64,000 nt of DNA from Semisulcospira habei (GCA_036245525.1 BTPG01000006.1:70047101-70111100); one strand, 5' to 3'. Shown: positions 50,301 to 60,442, counted from the first letter of the stretch. Made by a program: numbers and translations. Notes: a model not told the origin generated them from the sequence alone.

Positions 50301-53300
50301 TACAGGAAGTGCAGACAGTTGGGAGAGTTTTAGAAAGACAAATACAGGTGAATGGACCAAGGGTAGACAGAAACACATGCCCCAGAATAGAGGGAAAACC
50401 CCACCCTGTGGGGCTGACCAGGGTGACCCTGGGAACTAAAAAATAGTTAACCGTACCCAAGTCCCCCAGGGCAGACCTGGGTGGGGTATATACAGAGAAG
50501 GAGCGGGGGCCGAAAGTGCTGAGTTTGGTGCGGGGGATGTGGAGGCAGAGAGGGTCTGAGGCGGAGCAGAGGGAGCGGGGAGGAGTGTAGGGGTGGAGAG
50601 ATAGGCAGGTACGTAGTTGTTCAGGGATTTGTAGCAGAGGGACAGAATCTTGTATTGGATGCGTTGGGGGATGGGAAGCCAGTGAGAGAGTTTAAGCAGG
50701 GGAGTGATGTGGTCGGATTTTTTTTCTTCTGAGGACAAGGTGGGCAGCATTGTTCTGGACGCGCTGGAGAGTGAAAGTGGTGGAGTGAGGGAGGCCGGAA
50801 AGGAGAGATTTGATTTAGTCGATGCGAGATAGGATGAGAGAGACAGCAAGTTTGGTGGCAGCTTCGGTAGTGAGGTATTTTCTAATCTGACTGATGCGGC
50901 GGAGGTGGAAATAGCATGCCTGGGATGTGGCGGAGACGAAGCTGGTCATGGAAAGAGAGGATCAAGGATAACGCTGAGGTTTTTGGCCGAGTCAGAGAGG
51001 GAGATGGGGGTGCTGTCGAGTTGAAGGTGGAGAGAGGGAGGGAGCTGGGAAAGTTTCTGGTGAGTGCCTACCAGCATGGCTTCCGTATTGTCGTTCAGTT
51101 TAAGTTTGTTTGCTGTCATCCAGTTTTTCACGTCTTCGTAGCAGTCAGCCGTGCGAGTCAGTAGTGACTGAGTGTTGTCGAGTTTGTCTTTGTCTAGTAC
51201 TTGTGAGTCGTCAGCGTAGAGGTGGTGGTGTATGTGGTGAGACTGGATGATGTTGGACACGGGAGAGGTGTAGAGTGTGAAAAGGACCGGGCCCAGGACG
51301 GACCCCTGTGGAACTTCGCAGGAGAGCGTGACTGGGTTGGAGGAGACGCTGTCGATGGTGACGGACTGCTGTCTGTTGGAGAGGTAGGAGAGAAACCAGG
51401 AGTGAGCAGAGTCAGTGATGCCAAAGGAGTGGTGAAGGCGGTGGAGGAGGATAGGGTGGTCTATAGTGTCGAAGGCGGCAGTGAGGTCGAGTAGTGTAAG
51501 AAGGGAGATATTGTCCAAGTCGGTTTATGCACTGGATCCTAGCTCGACATTGAGATCACCTGTCATTTAACTCTTCCACGCATGCAGTCAAGAAAACTTG
51601 ACCTCTAAGAAGCGCACACCGGCATACCCCTTAAGCACATGCCAATCTGTGGAGCAGGTGCGACCTAAAATACTCAAAATTCCATTTCCCAAGACTAATT
51701 TCTGAACCCTTCCAGCCATAATGTACTTTTCCTACTAAAGCTGAACTGGTTTCATTCATCCTTGAATAAAAATACACAAAAGGAATAGAGTTACATAGGG
51801 GACATTTAGCATAGTAAATACAACAAACATTTAGTTCTCCATTCCCGAAGTATCACTTATCACCACCCACACCAGCAGTGATGCTGAAGTGGTCTCTATA
51901 GTATGCTTTTTACAAAACCGTACCTGTGTACACTGTCCGATGTTAAACTGTACCCGAGGTACACCGTCTTGTGTTAAACTGTACATGGTGTACGCTGTCC
52001 GTCCAGTGTCAATTTATATCAAGCTATAGGGCTCGGGAAATTACCCGCGTTGCATACAAAAATCGGCGCATCAGCCGCCACCTTAAGAGGATAGGATAGG
52101 CTTCAGACAGTAGCGAACTAGTGTTTCAACACGTTTTTCTTCACGTTTCTTCCTCTTTGGAAACAAACAAAAACAGATTCTGGTTAGCGGTTTCCTACAG
52201 TGATGGCAAGACCTGCTGTTATTGCCTATAGCATGTCAGAACTTTCATGACATTGTCCCGACAACGATTCTCCTATGAGCGCCTTAGTCCCATAACCTCA
52301 CAAGATGGCCGCCACGAGTAGTGTGATATCAGCTTCCTGAACCCTATTCAAGTCACGCCTCCAGTGAGAGGGCTCACTAAACGTGACACAGAACCACCTG
52401 CCGTGTGGAGAATTGGCATAGATCCACATTATCCCACACATGGCGTGAGGGCTCATGACAATCATTGAGACTCTGGCAGAGGTATCTGAGGGTGTATTCT
52501 TACATTTGTATGGTGTTGCTGAATTTTGATTAATGATTGCAAACAAACACAACTACTCAGTGTTTTTCAGCAACTTCCACACAGAACTGTTTGGCTACAA
52601 CTGCTTATGATAACCTATTGCCTGCTAAACTGGCGAATGGTGTTGGCCGAGTGAGTGAAAAACAAAAGTCAAGCTATCACAAGAAGAATAGATGCTCATG
52701 CGCTAGCTTTGCTGTTGAGATCTGGAGTATTTGTCACGGGTGTCTGAATACATGTAGATCTATGCCCTTTACAAACTTGCGTGAACACAATTTTGAGTGT
52801 AAAACAAAACTTCTCATGCTCAATGAGACGCACAGATCATCATGCTCTGACTTTTGCTGCAGGAGCTTATGGGAATCACTCAGGCTATAAGATACATGAG
52901 GATATGTACTCGGTGGCATGTGGGATTCAAAGTAGACAAAGCAGTGCACAAAGAGGAATCATGCCTCAGTTGCTTTGGCGTGATTTACCACGCATCAATC
53001 TAAGATACCAATCTAGTCTGGCACGAACCTTGAACTACATATCATGGTTGACTATCACAGTGAGCACTATAAAATTATGCGAGTTATGGTTGTTTTTGTA
53101 GGATCTGAGAAACAAACAAGTGATAAATCAAAATGTTTGAGTTTACTTACTGCAACCAGGAGGCCTGTGGGACCATTGAGGTTGTCCACCCATCCCTGCA
53201 GGAAGAAGAAGACAAGTGGCTACATTTCTTTGTGTAACATTATTATATTTGATGTCATCCCTACAGTGGGATCAACTTCAGAGACCATTCTTCAACAATA

Positions 53301-56300
53301 CATTACACTGCAATTTTTTTTCAAAGACTGCAACGAATCATGTTCTGTGGAGGCACACAGTCCAAAAGTATACAATATGCATACATGTACATGAGCCACT
53401 GGACACCGAGACAGAGGGGCACCAAAGAAGAGATACAAAGACAGTCTCAAGAAGTCACTTAGTGCCTGCCAAATCGACCACCGCCAGTGGTCTTCGCTTG
53501 CTGCGGACCGTGACACCTGGCGCTCCACCATTCACAAGGCAGCCGTCTCCTTTGAGGACTCTCGCAGAGCTAACCTTAAGGACAAGCGGCTCAGAAGAAA
53601 AAACAGAGTTGTCGTAACTCAGAACCCTGACCAGACCTTCCCCTGCAGCCACTGCGGTCGAACCTGCCTGTCCCAGATTGGCCTCCGCAGCCACGAAAAT
53701 GCCTGCAGACGACGTGGGCAAGCCCTATAGAATCTTCGTTCGTGAAGTCAAGCCAAGAGACATGAGCCATCACATCCGCACCCTTCGACATTTCCAACGG
53801 TGTGAAACAAGGTTGTGTTCTTGCCCCCGTGATGTTCAACCTGTTCTTCACGTGTGTCCTAACCCATGCAGTACGCGACCTTGAGAAGGGAGTGTACCTG
53901 AAGTATAAACTAGACGGCTCTCTCTTCGACCTCCATTGAACGCCAGGACCAAGGCCATCGAGAGACTGATCCTTGAGGCGCTGTTTGCCGATGACTGTGC
54001 GCTGATGGCGCACACGGAGTCTGACCTCCAGACCATCATCAACAGGTTCTCAGAAGCCTCTCGACTGTTTGGCCTCACCATCAGTCTCAACAAGACTGAG
54101 GTCCTGCACCAACCAGCCCCAGGCACAAGGCCCCCCCCCCCCCCCCCCCCCCCCCCGACCCCAAAGTTTATATTGAAGGCACTGAGCTGAAGACTGTCGA
54201 CCAGTTCAGATACCTGGGGAGCATAATCTCTTCTGACGGTACTATCGACAAGGAAATTGCAGCTCACATTGCAGCAAAGCCAGACAAGCCCTGGGTCGTC
54301 TGCGCACTTGTGTGTTGAATAACGTCAAGCTCTCCACCAAGATCTAAGTCTACAAGGCAATAGTCCTCCCCAGCCTCCTCTATGGCTGAGTCATGAACGC
54401 TGTACAGAAAGCACCTCAATCAGCTTGAACGTTTCCACATGAGGTCCCTGCGCTCACTCATGGGCATCAAATGGCAAGACAAGGTGACAAACCTGGAAGC
54501 CCTGGACAATGCTGGCTTAGTGAGTGTTGAAGCCTTGATCTTAAAGACACAACTTCGCTGGACAGTTCATGTCATACGTATGGATGATTCTCGCATGCCA
54601 CGCCAACTCCTGTATGGTGCACTCTCAAAATGCCACAGGAAGCAAGGACGGCCACAGAAACGCTTCAAAGACTGCATAAAAGACAGCCTCAAGTACTGCG
54701 TCTTCCCGGTAAAGGAACTTGAAGCACAAGCACAAGACAGATCTGGCTAGTGTGCCGACACCAGGAAAGCCTGCACACTCTTTAAACACAATCAGCGCGA
54801 ACGGATTACCAGTGCCAGAGCTCGCAGAAAGACAGTGTCGACTCTCCCCACAGCTACGTTCCAGTGCCCCCATTGCCCTTGCAGGTGTGGCTCCAGGAAT
54901 GGCTTGGCCAGCCACACCCGCACCCACAAATAGAAGTCATGCACAATAACAACATCATCGGTCTTCGATGGTCTACCCATTATACATGAGCCATTCTCAA
55001 AAGGTGAACACCAAAAAGTGACAAAAACTCAAATTATTAAAATGTTTTGAAACTTGGCTATTTAATGTCTGTCGCATGTTTTGTTGTCCTAGTTTTCAAA
55101 ATGGTGCTTGAAAAGATAATCTGAGATTCTATATTGCTGTTAGAGCCCTTCAAATGTCCAAAATCTGTGGAGAATGGAGGTTACTGATGACAGGAAATAT
55201 TATCTAGTACAACAAAAATAAACATATGTGTGTATCTTTTAACTCTAGCACAGACAGAACTAATACTATGATTAAAATAATAAGAAAATTCTACACAAGT
55301 TTACTAAGATGTATTTTGAAAGAAATGTTGTGACATCAGTAACCTCCAAATGTTTAGCCTCCGATTTCTTAAGTCACATTAAGCAAAATCGCCTCAGCAA
55401 TAAAATTTTTTTAAAAAACCCAGAATGTGTGCTTAGCAAAACTGTCATTTATTTCAGATGCACAAATAAAAAGAAAATAAATCAAGAAATTTTATACTTT
55501 TCAAAACAGATTTTCATGTGTTTATCACAACCGCAACATATGAAAATCTGAGTGTAAAACCCACTGTCAGAAATGAAAGCAATCAATAGATACATAGGCA
55601 CCAATACCTAGATCGATAGAGGAGTTGACAAGCTCATCAGCATAACTGTGTGTTCCACTACTGTCAAATTTCCAATAAAGAGTTTGGACATTATTCTGTC
55701 AAAAGGATCGTTTCCTGTCATTCGCAACTTTCTCTTTCGATTCCATACAACACCACGCTCAGAACTGGTTCCTTGCTAAGCAAACATGACCGTCACATTG
55801 TGCAATGCCTTAGAAAGATTCTGTGTCAATTTCATTATAAAGGTCAGCAGGATTTTTTTTAAAAATATCGTTCGAACGTTTGAAAAATGTCTGAACGTGA
55901 AGGGTAAAATGGTGATGACCAAAATGCCTTGCTTGCCATGCCTTGTCTTCACCATTTGCAGTGAAAAGTAAAGGTTATCCGCATATGGGTCATCAGTATG
56001 TACAAAATTAGAATCGTAACTTTCCGGTCAGTTGTATTTTGAGGTGTTAATTCGAGTGTTCCTAGACATGAAAAATGACCAAACATTTTCTCCGAAAAAA
56101 ATAAAAGCCCATAAAACAAAATTGGCACCCTCAAGATGTAAAACGTTCACCTGCACTGATGTCATTTTAAATTATCAGTACACATTGGCTTGAAACTCAG
56201 CTAGGTTCACTTGTACTCGATGACAGGACATGTAACGTCCCGTCGCGTACATTCACAAGTGTTTTAATTTAATACCCACAGAAACGTTTTTCTGGAAGTA

Positions 56301-56720
56301 ACTAAAACTTTTTGACTAAAGTACTACACCTACTCTAACCATAAAAATGGCTGGTTTGCTAAAATAATCTCAGTGAAAGATTTGTTTTGACTTGTTTACC
56401 CAGTAGGGGTTCTCGCGTCACATTTTCAAGCTGTGAAAAATGTAATTTTTTGTCTAATTAATCCTCAACAAAGTACACTTTCAGAAGAGAAATCAAGACA
56501 TGCTTATAATATGTATTGCTTCATTCAACATACAAAACATTGTTGTAAAATGGAGCGTGTCGGTGCAATATAATGTTAATGCTTGAGTGACAAATGTGGT
56601 CACTGTTCGGTGCTTTCAAGAATGGCTCACATTCGAATTTCTGCATTGCGTATAAACAATTAAATAATAGTGCAGTGAATTTTACATCTGAACAAATACC
56701 AAACCGCACTCTTAACGCCC

Positions 56721-56752
<32 letters not shown>

Positions 56753-59700
56753 AAAAAAAAACACCACCACCACCAACCAACCAAACAAACAAACAAACAA
56801 GAAAACAAAAAAATCAAACCATTGCACAATCGGTCCTTGGGCCAATGTCTGTTGTAGTCGGCCCGCGCAGGGCTGTGCGTGGGCCAGCAGCAGCCACAAT
56901 TAGTCCAAGGACCTTTAGCACATTATGAGACATAACATTTTTCTTCTTGTCCTCAAAATTCAGTTTCATTTGCATTCGATTTTCCGTTGAAATGGCGTCC
57001 AAGATGCCATTATTTCAGCAAAAAAGATAATGCAAATGGAAACTTTAATTAACAAGCACAGACGTTGTGACACATACTGGTACAGGTTCTACCCATGAGG
57101 CACCCACGATGGACGGTCGCACGATGGCCACGGGCAGCCCCTTTGATTCTTCCAGCAGCAGGGACTCCGCCATAGCTTTTGTGTATGTGTATGTGTTGGG
57201 TCGCGATCCAATCAGCTTGTTTGTCAAAGCGCCCACAGTTTCTGTGTCCATCCACCTGCAAAAATTGACATGAAAACACAGAATTCATCAGTAGTGCACA
57301 TATCTTTTCAGTTTAAAGTCTCTTTGTCAACATAGCAAATAAGGTAAAAGCTACAGCCAAAATAAAATAATGCTATGTCAATGAGGATCACAAAGTTTTT
57401 CGAGGTTCAAGCGTCCAGCTTTAAAAAAAAATCTCATTCCCCATTACTGGGGTACAAAAACAGGCCAGGTACATAAACCAGTATAAAGTGGTTAACAATA
57501 ACAGTGGCAAGTCTATAAAAGTATTAAAACAATATTTTTTAAATTCCTATTTGAGAGATGAGAGTTTCTTTCTCCTTCACCCTTCTTTCACTCTCTCTAG
57601 AAGAGGCTGTTCGAACACTGGCACATTATTTATTATTTTCAGATTAACTATTGCATGTGACAGGCAAAGGATAGGAAACTCTAGGAGAACACAAATTAGC
57701 CCCGAAGGCAGCATTTCTCACAGGTGCCCCCTACAAATGTAACTACTATTCAAAGGTGGTGTCAGATTAGCTTGGCGCCTGATGGCGCCAAGCAAATCTG
57801 GCACTACCCTTGAATTATCATGGTCAATCCATCTCCTGCTGGTAGTGCGTCAGGGCTAAATCGGTAAGGTAGGAAAACTAAGAGTGTCATGCGTACAATT
57901 TCTTCCATCAAAGCGGTATAAAATCTCATAAGCCCCTGCAGCTGCAGGGGCTCATGATAACCCTTGACTCCTATTCATAGATTTGGCTCCATTTACAACA
58001 TCCTAAGATTATGGTGGTCGTCAAGTGCAAGTCTATGGTTGTAAGTGAGCAACTTACTCAACAGCATCTATGAGCTTGTCAGGACTGAGGGGGGGCTCGT
58101 ACACTTGTTCTGCTACCTGTTCACGGTCACAGTTTGCATATGCCGTCGATACATGGATCAGAACCTGCAAAATAATCATATATAAAGGGGAAATAATAAC
58201 ACCTCTCAAATGGTAGACGGTACTAGTGGCTGCTTCCCCCAAGGGAATAATATCATACATGATGGTGCAAAAGAACACCTTATCTGGTTCAACTAAATAA
58301 CAGTGTAGCTAATTTGATAATTAACTCATTTGTGGCAAGCCACATCCAGATGCGCGGCATGAGCCGCGCATCCGGATGCGGCTGGCCACGAATGAGTTAA
58401 TGAAAAACTGCATTTGCCTCACCTATTTGGTTTATGAATGTTTTAGAATATCAGAACAAGCAGTAAACTGTTATACTCTTGACAAGACAAAATGTTTTTT
58501 TTGAAAGAAACACTCTTTAGAATAAAAATAATAATAAATCTGTATTATTCCACAACTTTTCTTTCTTTTGGGGAAAGGGGGGGGGGGGGGGGTGTAATTC
58601 CTCTCATTACATACTTTGCAGTCGATTGTTTAGTCTGAATTCTTAAAAGAAATATAACTGAAACAGCATAATGCAATTTCAGTCATTATACTTTTACACA
58701 GTCGAGACCAAATGAGCGACTGAAAGTATTTTATACAAGGAATTAATAAACAACAAAGAAAGCATGATAAAATTAAAAAAAAAAAAATAAAAAAACAAAC
58801 AAACAAGAAAAGCAAAGCCATTATGGCTCACGAATATGACCGATTTACACATGTGTGACCTTTGTGACAAGGGTTGACTTCTGCAGCAGCAAAATCCATG
58901 TTTTCTGAAAGTGTAAGCATATTTCACACATCTGTCAACCCCCTGTGACCCTTGACCTTTATGGTGAGTCGACTAAATTAGTATGCATAAGAAGGTCTTA
59001 TCAACAGCTATCTTTTTACCCAAATTTGGTTAAAACATTTGCAAAAATTTGGTGATACCATTTTATCAAAAATCAGCATTTTACACACATTTGCCAGCCT
59101 CTTGCGACACTTGACCTTTCCAAGGTGTCATCCAAATTAGTATGCATAGATAGGTCTTACCATCAGGTATCTCTGTACCAAATTTGGGTTTTAAGTTGTG
59201 AATAGTATTTGAGAAAAAAACATCTTTTGTCAAAATATGGCTATTTAGACCTATTTCCTGAGCTCTTATGACCCTTGACCTTTCCGAGGGATCAACCAAA
59301 CTAGTGTGCATAGAAAGGTCTTCCCATCAGGTATCTCTGTAGCAAGTTTAGATTTAAAGTTGCGAATAGTATTTGAGAAAAAAACATCTTTGTAAAAAAA
59401 TGGCTACTTCTGACCTATTTCCTGAGCCCTTGAGACCCTTGACCTTTCTGAGGGGTCATCCAAATTAGTATGCATCAGTTATCTCTGTACCAAGTTTCGG
59501 TTTGAAGTTGTGAATAGGATTTGAGAAAAAACATCTTTGGTCAAAATATGGCTATTTTTCACCTATTTCCTGAGCTCTTCAGACCCTTGACCTTTCCGAG
59601 GGATCAACCAAATTAGTACATATAGAAAGGTCTTACCATCAGGTATCTTTGTACCAAGTTTGGGTTTGAAGTTGTGAATAGTATTTGAGAAAAAATAAAT

Positions 59701-59980
59701 TGTCAAAATATAGCTATTTTTGACCTATTTCCTGATCCCCTGTGACCTTGACCTTTGTGAGAGGTCATGACAAAATGCCAACGTTAAAGTTTACCATGGA
59801 CGACGGCGGACAGACAACCACTGGCCCCAAACATACTTACTTTTGCTTCGCAAGTGAGCCAACAACCCCCCCCCCCCTAAAAAAACAAACAAAACATGCG
59901 TGCTTACCCGAAGCTGTGTCATTCGCCGACATATACTGAGTAAATGTCGAACACCAACCACATTCATCTGCACTGAAAGC
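41178..59980 (-). CDS. FAR1: fatty acyl-CoA reductase (FAR1/FAR2-like), 10 exons, 5' part outside window
   Basis: FAR enzymes reduce fatty acyl-CoA to fatty alcohol with NADPH for ether lipids and wax esters, usually at the peroxisomal membrane. Ten exons, all with GT-AG introns and matching phases, give 392 residues to a stop at 41178. HVSTAYANC is at residues 28-36, the YxxxK catalytic pair is Y82/K86 in [11 protein letters not shown], then [37 protein letters not shown], the FAR C-terminal domain (about 235-345), and two hydrophobic stretches in the last 50 residues. Relatives have about 515 residues, so some 120, including GxxGxxG, lie beyond base 64000. FAR1 versus FAR2 is not resolved. 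Introns carry many mobile elements. Confidence 0.92.
41504..41868. repeat. composite of palindromic elements (families E, A-like, C)
   Basis: TTAACTCATTCTCCAG at 41504, a family E core at 41537-41610 (GGGCCCACGATAGCTGCAG, CTGCGGCTGTCGTTGGCCC), an eroded family A unit at 41640-41750, then a family C hairpin at 41810-41860 (GTGCCACATCTGGATACGCG and complement) ending in AAGTTAA at 41865. Confidence 0.6.
42060..42271 (+). repeat. LINE/SINE-like 3' tail
   Basis: GTTAAGCACCTAGAGCTCTA, GGTTAGGTGCTGTACAAGT and a CATTATTATTACTATTAT end, in a FAR intron. Body not identified. Confidence 0.5.
42272..42561. other. G-rich intronic sequence
   Basis: G runs at 42360-42455; translations in this tract are glycine-rich artefacts. 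Otherwise plain intron. Confidence 0.5.
42562..42689 (-). CDS. FAR1: FAR exon I
   Basis: Acceptor GTGTTGCAG|ACATTT, donor CAAAG|GTATTG. Encodes [20 protein letters not shown] and onward to [10 protein letters not shown]: the D-x-x-x-I/L-x-W-x-x-Y-M-x-N-Y-C-L-G signature of the FAR C-terminal domain. Confidence 0.92.
42761..42956. repeat. palindromic element, family A, 72 bp upstream of the exon I acceptor
   Basis: ATAAACCCATTCATGG on the left, AAATGAGTTAA on the right with TTAA at 42953-42956. Hairpin at 42788-42867 centred on GGCGCCTTTAGGCGCC. Confidence 0.8.
42957..43327. other. intron, no feature
   Basis: No repeat or coding signal recognised between the palindrome and the LINE. Confidence 0.4.
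43479..44800 (-). pseudogene. reverse transcriptase, L2-like second family
   Basis: Central RT in one frame (about 44640-44352): [38 protein letters not shown]. Catalytic part in 43479-44390: [48 protein letters not shown]. The C-terminal segment continues in 43511-43978 ([28 protein letters not shown]), so another frame change lies near 43850. Confidence 0.8.
44791..46380 (-). pseudogene. endonuclease and N-terminal RT, L2-like second family
   Basis: [91 protein letters not shown], then a basic linker and [30 protein letters not shown] up to a stop at a frameshift. The endonuclease is intact. The frame runs upstream to 46722 through Ser/Pro low complexity; whether that is translated is unknown. 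Confidence 0.85.
47046..47917. other. intron, possible LINE 5' region
   Basis: (GT)n at 47050-47095 and CpG-containing sequence to about 47350 may be the LINE 5' UTR. No coding exon signature. Confidence 0.35.
47918..48047 (-). CDS. FAR1: FAR exon H
   Basis: Acceptor TTTCTTGCAG|GTTTGTT, donor GACAAGAAG|GTCAGT. Encodes [20 protein letters not shown] and [20 protein letters not shown], the start of the FAR C-terminal domain. Confidence 0.92.
48189..48360 (-). CDS. FAR1: FAR exon G
   Basis: Acceptor TTTCTTTCAG|AACGG, donor CAACCCAT|GTGAGT. Encodes [20 protein letters not shown], then [20 protein letters not shown]. Links the reductase domain to the C-terminal domain. Confidence 0.92.
48565..48960 (+). 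repeat. start of a dispersed repeat split by a TTAA element
   Basis: GGCAAAGCCCTTATGGTTTA and TATGACCTTTGTGACC match the starts of the repeats at 58805 and 61331. Beyond the palindrome, GGCTTTTGTACCAGCAAAAT resumes the match. The family B element lies in between. Confidence 0.65.
48675..48886. repeat. palindromic element, family B, long form
   Basis: TTAACCCCTTTTTTGCC on the left and CAGTGAAGGGGTTAT on the right (last TTAA changed to TTAT). Hairpin at 48778-48845 with CATAGATCCTCATGAGCCCC and complement. Lies in the FAR intron between exons F and G. Confidence 0.8.
49020..49087 (-). CDS. FAR1: FAR exon F
   Basis: Acceptor TTGTTATAG|ACCAAG, donor GATGATAG|GTAAGT. Encodes [20 protein letters not shown] and MI, with the conserved YNCTTG. 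Confidence 0.92.
49574..49692 (-). CDS. FAR1: FAR exon E
   Basis: Acceptor CACCCCTTAG|ATTGG, donor GTAGAAAA|GTAAGG. Encodes [39 protein letters not shown]. The ADVIPVD motif is typical of the FAR reductase domain. Confidence 0.92.
49808..51530 (-). pseudogene. L2-like LINE, second family, copy 3 (3' part)
   Basis: 3' tail TAATAATAATTACGGTATTT. Minus frames 50946-51518 ([50 protein letters not shown]) and 50436-50849. Very similar to 43479-44700. 5'-truncated at about 51530, and carries the SINE-like insertion at 50106-50487. Lies in the FAR intron between exons D and E. Confidence 0.85.
50106..50487 (-). mobile_element. SINE-like element, copy 2
   Basis: Flanked by the 14-bp duplication ATATACAGAGAAGG at 50092-50105 and 50488-50501. 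Same length and ends as the copy at 22236. Shares TTGATTGATTGTACATTGCT at one end and CCCAGGGCAGACCTGGGTGG at the other. Confidence 0.88.
51531..53150. other. intron, no supported feature
   Basis: Open frames at 52537-52890 and 52781-53101 have no recognisable domain. A degenerate family B piece (TAGATCCACATTATCCCACA, GGGCTCATGACAATC) is at 52420-52465. TGTACAC-type motifs repeat at 51920-51995. Confidence 0.4.
53151..53195 (-). CDS. FAR1: FAR exon D, 45-bp microexon
   Basis: Acceptor TTCCTGCAG|GGATGG, donor GGTTGCA|GTAAGT. Encodes only [15 protein letters not shown], the conserved GWxDNxxGPxG segment of FARs. Phase 0 on both sides. Confidence 0.92.
53399..53759 (+). mobile_element. 5'-truncated RTE-like LINE tail (zinc finger)
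   Basis: Translates as [20 protein letters not shown] onward to [20 protein letters not shown] and a stop, then a short 3' end ATCTTCGTTCGTGAAGTCAA. Same lineage as 19387-19586. ACATGAGCCA lies on both sides, at 53389-53398 and 53760-53769. Confidence 0.8.
53770..54983 (+). pseudogene. 5'-truncated RTE-like LINE with RT fragment
   Basis: Begins inside the [21 protein letters not shown], then [19 protein letters not shown] with the catalytic pair, a C run of about 28 bases at 54131-54158 that shifts the frame, [38 protein letters not shown], and a closing C2H2 finger [20 protein letters not shown] before a stop near 54932. ACATGAGCCA at 54984-54993 matches the two upstream copies. Several frame breaks. 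Confidence 0.8.
55000..56818. other. intron, AT-rich, no supported feature
   Basis: Short frames only. A C run and A run at 56721-56760 account for the proline/lysine frames near 56600-56857. Confidence 0.4.
56819..56930. repeat. hairpin, family E
   Basis: AATCGGTCCTTGGGCC on the left pairs with AGTCCAAGGACC on the right. Core TCGGCCCGCGCAGGGCTGTG. Confidence 0.6.
57078..57255 (-). CDS. FAR1: FAR exon C, active site
   Basis: Acceptor TTTTTGCAG|GTGGATGG, donor CTGTACCA|GTATGT. Encodes [20 protein letters not shown], then [19 protein letters not shown] and [20 protein letters not shown]. The tyrosine and lysine of YTYTK are the YxxxK catalytic pair of the short-chain dehydrogenase fold. Confidence 0.95.
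57256..57689. other. intron, no feature
   Basis: No coding or repeat signal recognised. Confidence 0.4.
57690..57870. repeat. palindromic element, family A, eroded ends
   Basis: AAATTAGCCCCGAAGGCAGC on the left, GTCAGGGCTAAATCGGTAAG on the right. Hairpin centred on GGCGCCTGATGGCGCC at 57775-57790. Confidence 0.7.
57918..57960. repeat. short family B hairpin
   Basis: TCATAAGCCCCTGCAGCTGC followed by AGGGGCTCATGA: a near-perfect palindrome lacking the AAGAGGCATAG arms. Confidence 0.65.
58058..58164 (-). CDS. FAR1: FAR exon B
   Basis: Acceptor ATTATTTTGCAG|GTTCTG, donor GCTGTTGA|GTAAGT. Encodes [43 protein letters not shown] is the conserved serine-containing strand of FARs. Confidence 0.95.
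58321..58400. repeat. palindromic element, family C
   Basis: TTAA at 58321-58324 and 58397-58400. TTAACTCATTTGTGGC pairs with GGCCACGAATGAGTTAA; core CACATCCAGATGCGCGGC. Confidence 0.85.
58576..58592. repeat. G homopolymer run
   Basis: A G run of about 17, likely variable in length. Confidence 0.8.
58798..59840 (+). repeat. dispersed repeat with about 160-bp internal units
   Basis: Starts GAAAAGCAAAGCCATTATGG, then at least five units of about 160 bp, each with GACCCTTGACCTTTCCGAGG, AAATTAGTATGCATAGA, AAGGTCTTACCATCAGGTAT and GTTGTGAATAGTATTTGAGA. Ends TTTACCATGGACGACGGCGG. Units start near 58945, 59105, 59268, 59430, 59582 and 59743. Noncoding. Confidence 0.8.
59908..59980 (-). CDS. FAR1: FAR exon A (first in window)
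   Basis: Acceptor TTTTGTCTGTAG|GCTTTC, donor CTTCGG|GTAAGC. Encodes [20 protein letters not shown] and TQLR, the helix that follows the first Rossmann half in FARs. One base at the 5' edge completes a codon from an exon outside the window. Confidence 0.9.
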
Positions 59981-60019
59981 CTACAGACAAAAAAAAAAAA
60001 TGCAATGATTATCACATTG

Positions 60020-60233
60020 TTAACCCATTTAATCCCATGGTCATGTTTCCCAAATATTTGAATTGTTACTTAATGACTATACACCAGGTGCAGGAGATGG
60101 ATTGACCATGATAATTCAAGGGTTGTGCCAGATTAGGTTGGCGCCTTTAGGTGCCAAGCTAATCTGGCACCACCCTTGAATTATCATGGTCAGTTCATCT
60201 CCTGCTGTAGGGCTTTGGGGCTAAATGGGCTAA
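60020..60233. repeat. palindromic element, family A, 39 bp upstream of the exon A acceptor
   Basis: TTAACCCATTTAATCCC on the left, GGGGCTAAATGGGCTAA on the right (last TTAA changed to CTAA). Hairpin at 60107-60190 centred on GGCGCCTTTAGGTGCC. Confidence 0.8.
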
Positions 60234-60442
60234 AAAGGTACAGACAGAAAGACAAAAAGGTGTGAACCAGACCAAAAAGATGAATCACTGAATGCCAAGC
60301 GAGTATGATGCAAGAAGGTCCCAACAAAGAAAATAAGATGAGGATTTCATCCCAAAGTCTACGGTTTTGTTTGGAGCTCTGAAGCATTTATTTTTTCAGG
60401 AACATTCAGAATTGTTCATATTTTAAGGTTTATTATGCTGAT

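Noticed and set aside
52537..53617. Overlapping plus-strand frames of 106-133 codons
   Set aside because: They lie in a FAR intron, cross the antisense of exon D and overlap LINE sequence; no domain is seen.
59791..60015. 74-residue small protein
   Set aside because: Only residues from 59908-59980 are coding, as FAR exon A; the rest is intron and a C run.
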